33,188 nucleotides of DNA. It comes from DASVWH01 sp036389715. Lineage in GTDB: Bacteria > Acidobacteriota > Blastocatellia > Pyrinomonadales > Pyrinomonadaceae. The stretch lies in the NCBI GenBank assembly GCA_036389715.1, contig DASVWH010000192.1, positions 1 through 33,188 of the forward strand, given 5' to 3'. Made by a program: the position numbers and the translations under genes. Below, in pieces: positions 1-6,956 of this stretch. The notes beneath the pieces are model-generated. The model was not told the DNA's origin. It made no database searches and saw only the letters and a program-made list of their open reading frames with translations. Within the stretch, counting starts at the first letter, position 1, and each line of letters opens with the position of its first letter.

Positions 1-3
1 TAG

Positions 4-327
4 ATGGTTTCCTTGCACGCGACCGCATTCTATAAACAGGCGGAATGCCCTTCTTCACAGACGCTGCTCTCGTACCGGACGCAGGCTTTGACGGTTGAGC
101 AGGTGCTCTGGGTAGAGGCGCATCTGGGCGAATGCGATTTCTGTGGCGCAGAGCTTCAGCTGTTCGTCGAGCATCCTCCGGCGGAAGAAGAGGACTGCAA
201 GCTGTCCGAAATTCCTACGAACTTGCGCTGCCTGGCCGAATCTCTGCTCGGCATGCGCGGCGCTAACATCGAATCCTTCGCCCCGCCCGCCTATGAAAAG
301 GAGCGGCTGACGCTGACGGACGCCTGA
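4..327 (+). CDS. small zinc-finger (zf-HC2-like) protein
   Basis: This 107-residue protein has an in-frame stop codon directly before its ATG (bases 1-3), so the gene is complete at its 5' end. Residues 40-47 carry an H-x3-C-x2-C motif (His40, Cys44, Cys47), the pattern of the zinc-binding N-terminal domain of anti-sigma factors. Cys15 could be a further ligand. There is no transmembrane segment after the motif, unlike typical membrane anti-sigma factors, so it would be a soluble, short version. The C-terminal half is acidic and has no recognisable domain. A sigma-factor partner, if any, would lie upstream of the window. It converges on the acyl-CoA ligase gene and is separated from it by a strong hairpin. 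Function as a regulator is inferred from the motif alone. Confidence 0.6.
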   Translation: MVSLHATAFYKQAECPSSQTLLSYRTQALTVEQVLWVEAHLGECDFCGAELQLFVEHPPAEEEDCKLSEIPTNLRCLAESLLGMRGANIESFAPPAYEKERLTLTDA

Positions 328-349
328 GGGCGGCGGCCTCGAAGACCGG

Positions 350-413
350 AAAGCTCAAAGGCAAAAGTGTAGAGACGCGCGAATCGCTCCTGACACTTTT
401 GCCTTTGAGCTTT
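350..413. terminator. perfect 21-bp inverted repeat, likely bidirectional terminator
   Basis: Bases 350-370 and 393-413 are perfect reverse complements (21 bp) around a 22-nt loop. A T-rich stretch (411-420) follows on the plus strand. The hairpin lies between two convergent genes ending at 327 and 443, the expected place for a shared terminator. The arms are made of 7-nt units (AAAGCTC, AAAGGCA, AAAGTGT), and the right arm read on the minus strand adds a further AAAGCTA unit. This links it to the other heptad arrays in the window. Confidence 0.75.
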
Positions 414-442
414 TTAGCTTTGCCCGCCCGCTTTCGCCCTTC

Positions 443-2296
443 TTATTCAGTCCCGCCGTACAGCTCTTCGATCAGGCTGCCGTATTTTTCATCCACGACG
501 CGCCGTTTGACTTTCAGGGTCGGCGTCAGTTCCCCGCTATCTATCGTGAACTCCTGCGGGAGAAGGGCGACGCGGCGGACGCGCTCGTAATCGGCCAGCG
601 TGCTCGTCAACTGCATCACCTCCCGCTGGACGAATTTAATGGTTTCGGGATGACGGCTCAGCTCTTCGCGCGTCGCAGGCATGCTGTCAACGGCGCGGCC
701 CTGCATCGCACCGGCGAGGGCTTCCCAATCTGGAACGACGAGCGCGGCGGCCTGTTTACGGCCCGCGCCGACGACGACCACCTGGCTGACCAGCTCGCTT
801 TGCACGATCAGGCTCTCGACCAGTTGCGGCGCGACGTATTTTCCGTTCGAGAGCTTGAAGAGGTCTTTCTTGCGGTCCGTGATGTAAAGGTGTCCGTGCT
901 CGTCCATCCGGCCCACGTCGCCGGTCATAAACCACCCGTCCTGAATCACGGCGGCCGTCTCCTGCGGGTGGCCGTGATAGCCGCGCATGACGTTTGGCCC
1001 GCGCACCAGAATCTCGCCGTCGTCGGCCAGCCTGACCTCTATTCCCGAAAAGACCAGCCCGACCGAGCCGACTTTATTATTCTCCGGGCGGTTGGCCGAG
1101 ATGATGCAGGTCTCGGTCATCCCGTAGCCCTGGAGGACCGGGACGCCCGCGGCCCAGAAAGCATGAGAGAGCGTCGGCGAAAGCGGAGCGCCGCCGGAGA
1201 CGAAGTAGCGGAGGCGGCCGCCGACGCCCGCGCGCCATTTCGAGAAGACGAGGCGGCTTGCCAGCTCCTGCTTGAGTTCGAGCAGCGGCGGGACGGGACG
1301 GCGCATGTCCTTAAGCTCGGCATAACGCTGGCCCACTTCGAGCGCCCAGGCGAAGAGCCTGCTCTTCCACCCGCCCGCGGACATGCCCTTCTTGATGATG
1401 CGCTGGTAAACCTTCTCGAAGAGGCGCGGGACGGCCGTCATAATGGTCGGGCGGACTTCGCGCAGGTGTTCGCCGACCTGATCGAAGGAGGCCGCGTAGT
1501 AGACCGAGACGCCGCAGTAGCAGAAGACGTAGAAGACCGTCCGCTCGAAGATGTGCGAGAGGGGCAGCACGGAGAGCGCCGTGTCGGCCTCTGTGATGGG
1601 CAGCGAGCCGGAGATGGAAAGGATGTTGGAGATGAAATTGTCGTGCGTCAGCATGACGCCCTTGGGCTCGCCCGTTGTGCCGGAGGTGTAGATGATGGTC
1701 GCCAGCTCGTCGCCGCGCCCGCCGCCGACGAACGCATCGTAAGCGTAAGGCTCTGCGCGCTCACGCTCCCGGCCGCGTCTTTCCAGCCCTTCGAGGCTGA
1801 TGGAGCCCTCGACGCTCTCCGCCGCGTCCGCTTCAAAGAAGATGAGCGTTTCCAGCGGCTCTACGCCTTCGATGCCCGGACGCGCGTGTTTGAAAACCTT
1901 ACGGCCCGAAACGAAGAGGGCACGCGCGCCCGAATCCTCCAGAATGTAGCGCACCTGTTCGACGGCCTGCGTCGTGTAGATGGGGACGTTGACCGCGCCG
2001 AGGCTCAGGATGGCCAGGTCAACGATGGACCACTCCGGGCGATTTTCCGAGAGCAGCGCGACGCGGTCCCCGGCCTTGATGCCCAGTTCAGCGAGGCCGA
2101 GCGCGATCTGGCGCACGCGCCGGATGAAGACCTCGGCCGAGATGTTGACCCACTGCCCGGACTGCTTGTGATTGAGCGCGTCGGGTTTGCCGTATTTGCC
2201 GATGGCCGCGAGACAGAGCTGCGGCAGTGTGTTTGCACTACGCGGTGGTTCGCTGGTTGGAGCAGTCATCTTGAGCCGCGCTGCGATGGCGTGCAA
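443..2296 (-). CDS. long-chain acyl-CoA synthetase (AMP-forming), FadD15-like
   Basis: Activates a fatty acid to acyl-CoA via an acyl-adenylate. The 617-residue protein is full length for the AMP-binding superfamily. Visible motifs are the P-loop YTSGTTGEPKG at residues 203-213, the later YGMTET motif, the GWFMTGDVG adenylate-binding motif, and the DRKKDLFKLSNGKYV hinge region typical of long-chain enzymes. The start used is a TTG with an AAGGAG ribosome-binding site 11 nt upstream (2308-2313). An ATG nine codons in (2269) is the alternative but lacks such a site. It is the last gene of the minus-strand block, 80 bp after the thioesterase and followed by the hairpin at 350-413. Whether it serves general fatty-acid metabolism or acylation linked to the polysaccharide is not shown by the sequence. 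Confidence 0.9.
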   Translation of the reverse strand: MHAIAARLKMTAPTSEPPRSANTLPQLCLAAIGKYGKPDALNHKQSGQWVNISAEVFIRRVRQIALGLAELGIKAGDRVALLSENRPEWSIVDLAILSLGAVNVPIYTTQAVEQVRYILEDSGARALFVSGRKVFKHARPGIEGVEPLETLIFFEADAAESVEGSISLEGLERRGRERERAEPYAYDAFVGGGRGDELATIIYTSGTTGEPKGVMLTHDNFISNILSISGSLPITEADTALSVLPLSHIFERTVFYVFCYCGVSVYYAASFDQVGEHLREVRPTIMTAVPRLFEKVYQRIIKKGMSAGGWKSRLFAWALEVGQRYAELKDMRRPVPPLLELKQELASRLVFSKWRAGVGGRLRYFVSGGAPLSPTLSHAFWAAGVPVLQGYGMTETCIISANRPENNKVGSVGLVFSGIEVRLADDGEILVRGPNVMRGYHGHPQETAAVIQDGWFMTGDVGRMDEHGHLYITDRKKDLFKLSNGKYVAPQLVESLIVQSELVSQVVVVGAGRKQAAALVVPDWEALAGAMQGRAVDSMPATREELSRHPETIKFVQREVMQLTSTLADYERVRRVALLPQEFTIDSGELTPTLKVKRRVVDEKYGSLIEELYGGTE

Positions 2297-2376
2297 CGAC
2301 GAGGCTTCTCCTTACTTGGTTTTCACTACAATTGCTGTCGGCAATCGAAGCCGGGAGAAGGGGGAAGGGTTGCCGC

Positions 2377-2802
2377 TTACTCTGTAGATGATAAGGCGCT
2401 CCCCGGCTTGAGCGCCAGCGTGCAGCGCGAGACGCAGACCAGGCGCTGGCGCTCGTCCCTGATCTCGATGGCCCAGACGGTCATCTGCCTGCCCTTGTAG
2501 ACGGGCTTGGCTTCCGCCCTGACCGTCCCGCCCGTCACGGAGCGCAGGTGATTGGCGTTGATCTCGATGCCGACGGGCGTGTAGCGTTCGAGGTCCGTGT
2601 TGAGCGCCGCGCCGATGGAGGCAGCCGTCTCGGCCAGGACCACCGAGACGCCCCCGTGCAGCAGTCCAGTGTACTGGTGAACGCGCTCGTTCACAGGCAT
2701 CGAGAGCACTACGCGCTCGGGCTCGGCCGACTCAATCTTAATGTTGAGCGTCTTGAGAACGGTCTGGTCCGTTCTGCTGCGCATCATCTCAAGCAGGCTC
2801 AT
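2377..2802 (-). CDS. PaaI-type hotdog thioesterase
   Basis: A 141-residue single-domain hotdog protein with the PaaI/YbgC-like signature HGGVSVVLAETAAS near residue 50. In this family that segment provides the catalytic Gly/Asp-Glu region for acyl-CoA hydrolysis. The ATG at 2802 is chosen because a GGAG site lies 10 nt upstream. A GTG two codons earlier (2808) would sit only 4 nt from it. The gene is 33 bp downstream of the methyltransferase and 80 bp upstream of the acyl-CoA ligase, so an acyl-CoA-forming and an acyl-CoA-hydrolysing enzyme are neighbours in one transcription unit. Substrate cannot be read from the sequence. Confidence 0.85.
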   Translation of the reverse strand: MSLLEMMRSRTDQTVLKTLNIKIESAEPERVVLSMPVNERVHQYTGLLHGGVSVVLAETAASIGAALNTDLERYTPVGIEINANHLRSVTGGTVRAEAKPVYKGRQMTVWAIEIRDERQRLVCVSRCTLALKPGSALSSTE

Positions 2803-2835
2803 CTGCACACGGCTCCGGAGAAGGCCATCCGCCTT

Positions 2836-3954
2836 TTATCCCTTTTTCTTACCCGATGCGCGCCAGCCAGCGCCGCCGAGAATGACCACGTCTTCGAGCC
2901 CGGCTCGCTCGAACCAGGCGGCGACTTCCGCGCGGCTGTAGCGATTCTCAATCGGCGCGGAGAAGCGGTCGAACTGGTCCGTGTAGAGCACGCGGAACGA
3001 ATATTTGCGGTAATGGCCGAGCGGCACGCGGTCGGCCAGCGGGCGCGTCGCCCTGAAGCTGTCGAGCGCGCGCGACGGCAGGACGAAGGCGACCTCGAAC
3101 CCGGCCGCAATCAGCCAGGACATCTTCTTGAGCAGCGCGTGCGGCATCCTGGTCGTGATGCGGCGCGCGCCCGTCACGACCGAGAGCGCCGCCCTGCGCC
3201 ACGCCGCCTCGCCTTCGAGATTCCAGTAGAGATACAGGTTGACGTAGCGGCCCGCGCCGACGAGCGGCAGCAGCGTCTGAAAACCCTTTTCCGGGTCGGG
3301 CAAGTGATGAAGCACGCCGAGGCTGTAAACGAAATCGAAAGTCGCGGGAGCGAACGGCGGGTGATAGATGTCTGCCTGGACGAAGTGCGTGTTGGGATTA
3401 TCCCGGTTGTTGCGCGCGGCGACCTCTATGGCCTGGCTGAAATCCATCGCGATGACTTCGCGCGCGCCGCTCCGCGCCATGTGGTAGGTATGACGCCCCG
3501 TCCCGCAACCGGCGTCGAGCACGCGCAGGCCGTCGAATGAGCCGGGCGCGAAACGCTCAAAGTACCAGCGGAAGTTCGACTCGTAGTCGGGCAGCATCTC
3601 TGAAAACGCCTGCCACTCATAGCCGAAGCTGCGCGCCGTCTCGCGCTGCGCTTTGAGCGCCCCGTCCTCTGCGCCGCCCTTCGATGCAGCGTCCCGCGCC
3701 GATGCCGGGATGAGGGCTTCCGGCAATCGCTCGCGGTAGACGCGAAAGAAATCCGGGTGCATCTCCCAGAGCATGCTTTGCAGCGCGGGCGGGAGCAGGC
3801 GCGGGATGCCGCCGATGAGCGGATAGCTCGTCCCGCAGCCGCAACTGATGAGGCCGCTGGTGAGTTCGCCCGGCTTCTCCTCCTCGAAACTCCGGCAGGT
3901 CAGCGTGCCCTTGCATAAAGGGCAGACGATTATTTGTAAGAGGCTCTCTTTCAT
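2836..3954 (-). CDS. SAM-dependent methyltransferase with N-terminal Trm112-like zinc ribbon
   Basis: A 372-residue protein. Residues 10-53 look like a Trm112/UPF0434 zinc ribbon (Cys11, Cys14, then Cys38 and Cys40, followed by YPLIGGIPRLLP). Class I methyltransferase motifs follow: DAGCGTGRH at 147-155 for SAM binding and FDFVYSLGVLHHLPDPEKG further on. Such two-domain proteins are common in polysaccharide and secondary-metabolite loci, where they methylate sugars or lipid intermediates. The start is ATG, separated from the stop of the O-antigen ligase by only 3 nt, so the two are very probably translationally coupled. That suggests a role in polymer modification, but the acceptor is unknown. 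Confidence 0.85.
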   Translation of the reverse strand: MKESLLQIIVCPLCKGTLTCRSFEEEKPGELTSGLISCGCGTSYPLIGGIPRLLPPALQSMLWEMHPDFFRVYRERLPEALIPASARDAASKGGAEDGALKAQRETARSFGYEWQAFSEMLPDYESNFRWYFERFAPGSFDGLRVLDAGCGTGRHTYHMARSGAREVIAMDFSQAIEVAARNNRDNPNTHFVQADIYHPPFAPATFDFVYSLGVLHHLPDPEKGFQTLLPLVGAGRYVNLYLYWNLEGEAAWRRAALSVVTGARRITTRMPHALLKKMSWLIAAGFEVAFVLPSRALDSFRATRPLADRVPLGHYRKYSFRVLYTDQFDRFSAPIENRYSRAEVAAWFERAGLEDVVILGGAGWRASGKKKG

Positions 3955-3957
3955 CAG

Positions 3958-5517
3958 TTATCCCGCGACCCCGCCAGCCCGGCGCGCGACCGCGCTGGTC
4001 GCCGCAGCTTCGGTCGGATGAGCGCCGGAGGGCGCGCGGCGATGCCGCCTGCGCCTGCGCCGCGCGTCCTGATGCTCGGGCCGCTCGACGCGACCGTTGA
4101 GCGTGGCGAGCGCCGCCGTGATTAAGAAGAGCAGCGCGTTTGAAGTCGTGTGCAGGGTGAAATCGAAGAAGCTGTGAACGAGCACGGCGAAGCACCCGGC
4201 GAGCGCGCCCGTCACGACCCCGCGCCGGAACGTGTCGGTAGTCTCGCGTCGCGCCAGCGCCATCCGAAAGAGAAAGATGATGAAGCAGAGCCCGAGCAGC
4301 CCGCCGATGATTCCCGCGTCCGAGAGTATCTGCAAGTAATCGTTGTGCGCCTGTTCAAGACGAAAGAAACCGTTGCGCGTATCGTGGCGCGTGTAGGCCA
4401 GCCCGTAAGCGCCGAGCCCGGCTCCGATGAACGGATGCTCGCGGATGATGTCGAGCGTCACGCTCCAGTACTGCGTGCGCCCGGTCGTCGGGTCATCGGA
4501 GTTGACCGTCCCGACGAAGCGGCTCAGGGCATCTTCGCCGCCGAGCAGGACGACGCCCGCGAAGAGAGCGACGACGAGGGCCAGTGCGAGTCCCGCGCGC
4601 ACGAGTGCCCGGCGTGCGCGACCCTGCTTCTTCTCCTCCGAGCCCTCCGCGTCGCCCGCGCGCCTGAAGCCGGTCACGGCGAGCAGGAACCCGGCTTGAG
4701 CGACGAGGCTAATCATCGCACCGCGCGAGGCCGTCATGACCAGCGCGATGCCCATCAGCGCGACGGCGAAGATATAGAGCGGTCGCCGGTCGCGCTCGAC
4801 CGCGCCGGAGACGAGCAGCCCGAGCGGGAGCGCCAGCGTCATCTCCATGTAGCCTGCGAAGTGATGCCGGTTGATGAACGGGCCAAACGGCGTGCTCTGC
4901 GGCAGCTCCTTCAGCCAGTAAACCTTCGTCGGACTGGTGAAAGCCTGAATCAGCCCGAGGATGGCGAGCAGGAAGCCGAAGATGGTGATGGTGCGAACCA
5001 GCAGGCGCAGGCGGCGCGGGCTGTCTATGAAGGCCAGCGCGGCGGCAAAGTAGATGAAGAGCGCGAAGAGCTGGACCAGCGCGAGGCGCGTCGAGTATGG
5101 ATCGAGCGAGATGCTGCTGACCGCCGGAAGCGAGAGCGCGTCAGCGCCGGGCACGGGGGCCGCGCCGAACGGCAAAAGCTGTACGAGGCCGACGAGCATC
5201 AACCCGATCAGAGGCAGTTGCAGCGCGTTGCGGCTCAGGCGCAGCGTACGGCTGCGCCAGGCGTCAACCGCCCAGAGAATCAGGATTCCGGCCGCCCCCG
5301 CCTGAAAGATGGCCAGCGACCAGTAATGAACAGTGCCGTAGGCCAGCGTCGAGAGCACTATCGCGAGGCAGAGCATCACGATGATGAAGCGGCTCGCCAG
5401 CGTGCGCACCAGCTTGGCGCGTGCCGACGGCTTGCGGTCCCCGGCCGTGTCCGTCGCCCCGTTAGCGAGCGCCGGTCGCTGCTGCTGCGCCGAGACGTTG
5501 GAGATTGAAGTCGTCAT
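3958..5517 (-). CDS. O-antigen ligase / Wzy-type polymerase family membrane protein
   Basis: A 519-residue multi-pass inner-membrane protein with roughly 10-12 hydrophobic segments. The central and C-terminal part shows the Wzy_C (PF04932-type) pattern: MTASRGAMISL, then RTQYWSVTLDIIREHPFIGAG, and the periplasmic-loop motif EQAHNDYLQILSDAGIIGG. The family either joins undecaprenyl-linked glycans to an acceptor (WaaL) or polymerises repeat units (Wzy), and sequence alone does not separate the two. The tail is Arg-rich and cytoplasmic. The ATG at 5517 overlaps the preceding TPR gene by 56 bp. A GTG at 5409 would avoid the overlap and still precede the first membrane segment, so the start is uncertain. 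The TPR gene upstream and the methyltransferase downstream are in the same operon. Confidence 0.88.
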   Translation of the reverse strand: MTTSISNVSAQQQRPALANGATDTAGDRKPSARAKLVRTLASRFIIVMLCLAIVLSTLAYGTVHYWSLAIFQAGAAGILILWAVDAWRSRTLRLSRNALQLPLIGLMLVGLVQLLPFGAAPVPGADALSLPAVSSISLDPYSTRLALVQLFALFIYFAAALAFIDSPRRLRLLVRTITIFGFLLAILGLIQAFTSPTKVYWLKELPQSTPFGPFINRHHFAGYMEMTLALPLGLLVSGAVERDRRPLYIFAVALMGIALVMTASRGAMISLVAQAGFLLAVTGFRRAGDAEGSEEKKQGRARRALVRAGLALALVVALFAGVVLLGGEDALSRFVGTVNSDDPTTGRTQYWSVTLDIIREHPFIGAGLGAYGLAYTRHDTRNGFFRLEQAHNDYLQILSDAGIIGGLLGLCFIIFLFRMALARRETTDTFRRGVVTGALAGCFAVLVHSFFDFTLHTTSNALLFLITAALATLNGRVERPEHQDARRRRRRHRRAPSGAHPTEAAATSAVARRAGGVAG

Positions 5518-6793
5518 ACCAGACCATGCCGAAAATAGGGCAGACGGCGTCCGAGCCGCAGAGAGCGCGCCCGATGCGCACCGTCACGGCCTCTGTTTTC
5601 GGCGGCGTCTTAAACGTTACAGTGATGGGCTGCCAGTCCTGCGTGCCCGGCGAGAGCGGCTGCGAAGAGCCCAGCACGGTCGTGTTGTCCGCGCCGTCGA
5701 GGACCTCTATCACGGGCGTCCCGGCGCTTTTCAAGTCTGCGGTGCGCACGTAGCATTCAAAGCGGTATTGCGCGGCGGGCTCGACGGCTATCAACTGCGC
5801 GACGTTGTTGAAAGCGAGCGTCGTCGAAGCCTTGAAGAGAATGCGCAGGCTGCGCGCGCCGCCGTGCGCGGTGCTCCCGTCAATGGCGACCTGCGCCTGC
5901 GGGTCTGACTTGACCTGCCAGTTGAAAACGCTCGTCTCCTCGGTGTTGATATCGTTCTCGAAACTCCCGTTGATGAATTGCCCGACCTTGCCCGCGTCGT
6001 TTCCGCCGTTTAAGTCTGCGGCGATGGAGACGGCGTCGCGGTAACGCTTCTGCGCGAGCAGGCTCTTGAGCAGGGCATCGCCCGTCTCGCGCTGCTCCTT
6101 CTTCTCGGCAGGGCTGAGGCCCGACCAGAGGCCCAGCGCCTCGTCCGGGCGCTGGCGTCCCATCAGGTAAACGGCGAACTCTGCGCGCGCCGCGGCCGAG
6201 TCGCCCACCGCCTGCTTGACGGCATCGATGTTCTCGCCGTAGAGAGCCCACGCCACGTTGAAGAGCTGCGGGCGCAGCTTCGAGTCAGCCTCGGCCGCCC
6301 GCCGCAACTCTGTGAAAGCCTCCTGGCCGCGCCCGGCGCGCAGCAGCAGGTTGCCTAAGTACCAGCGCGGGTAAGCATAAGCCGGGGCCAGCTCGACGGC
6401 GCGGCGCAGCGCCTTTTCGCCGCCCACGCTATCGCCCGTCTCTTCGCGCGCGCGCCCGAGGTCAACCCAGAAGCGATAATCGTTGGGCGAGAGCCTGACG
6501 GCCTCCTCGTAAGCGCGCACGGCCTCGTTCAATTCCTGCGGCAGGAAGCTGCGCTTTCTGAGACCGGCGACGACCCAGTGAGTCCAGGGGTCGTCGGGCG
6601 CGAGGCGCATCGCCGCCAGCGCCGTATCGAGCTGGCCCTGCTCCATTCGCGGCGCAAACTCGGCCACGAAATTGCCGACGTACCAGCGCGCCGCGTACCA
6701 CGAAAACAGCAGCGCCAGCGCAACCGGCAACGCCAGCAACGCGCGCCACTGCGGCCTGCTCACGTCTATCAGCTTAAGTTGATCGGATGACAC
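5462..6793 (-). CDS. TPR membrane protein with C-terminal jelly-roll (CBM-like) domain
   Basis: About 443 residues from the GTG at 6793. An N-terminal membrane segment (ALLALPVALALLFSWYAARW) anchors the protein. Tetratricopeptide-like helical repeats follow (for example LAAMRLAPDDPWTH, EAVRLSPNDYRFWVDLGRAREETGD and ALRRAVELAPAYAYPRWYLGNLL, each a separate repeat region). The C-terminal ~150 residues, beginning at INGSFENDI, have the beta-sandwich look of carbohydrate-binding modules (GSFEN, ARSLRI, WQPITVTFKTP, VWYDDF). A role as periplasmic partner of the O-antigen ligase is inferred from the overlap with that gene. The open frame extends to a TTG at 6868, but those extra codons read through the heptad repeat array and are unlikely to be translated. 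GTG at 6763 is another possible start. Confidence 0.75.
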   Translation of the reverse strand: MSSDQLKLIDVSRPQWRALLALPVALALLFSWYAARWYVGNFVAEFAPRMEQGQLDTALAAMRLAPDDPWTHWVVAGLRKRSFLPQELNEAVRAYEEAVRLSPNDYRFWVDLGRAREETGDSVGGEKALRRAVELAPAYAYPRWYLGNLLLRAGRGQEAFTELRRAAEADSKLRPQLFNVAWALYGENIDAVKQAVGDSAAARAEFAVYLMGRQRPDEALGLWSGLSPAEKKEQRETGDALLKSLLAQKRYRDAVSIAADLNGGNDAGKVGQFINGSFENDINTEETSVFNWQVKSDPQAQVAIDGSTAHGGARSLRILFKASTTLAFNNVAQLIAVEPAAQYRFECYVRTADLKSAGTPVIEVLDGADNTTVLGSSQPLSPGTQDWQPITVTFKTPPKTEAVTVRIGRALCGSDAVCPIFGMVWYDDFNLQRLGAAAATGAR

Positions 6794-6805
6794 AATATAT
6801 TTAAG

Positions 6806-6956
6806 AGTGATGAGTAATAAGATACAAGTGATGAGTGATGAGTGATGAGCAAAAGCGGAGAGTGGCAATCAGTAATGAGCGAGAAGCCCTTAGACTTAGA
6901 CACTCATCACTCATCACTCATCACTCATTACTTACTCCTACTCATCACCTATCACT
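6806..6956. repeat. inverted pair of heptanucleotide arrays (AGTGATG type)
   Basis: Six consecutive 7-nt units fill 6806-6847: AGTGATG, AGTAATA, AGATACA, then AGTGATG three times. Bases 6905-6956 carry the reverse complement: CATCACT three times, CATTACT, then degenerate units ending in CATCACC and TATCACT. The inner 6827-6849 and 6903-6925 segments pair perfectly (23 bp). The array lies between the WecA-like gene and the TPR gene, and its right end runs into the WecA-like stop codon (TAA, 6956-6958). Because 7 is not a multiple of 3, the TGA in each unit gives stop codons in all three frames. Confidence 0.85.

Noticed and set aside
650..2500. Long plus-strand open frame opposite the acyl-CoA ligase gene
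   Set aside because: It is the mirror of a clearly recognised gene in GC-rich DNA; the product is Arg/Asp/His-rich with no domain.
4150..5508. Plus-strand open frame opposite the O-antigen ligase
   Set aside because: Extremely charged, low-complexity product; mirror of a membrane protein gene.
6794..6868. N-terminal extension of the TPR protein to 6868
   Set aside because: The extra codons are a translation of the heptad repeat array and begin with TTG without a ribosome-binding site.
6806..6956. CRISPR array
   Set aside because: The repeats are only 7 nt without spacers and occur as an inverted pair; no cas genes.
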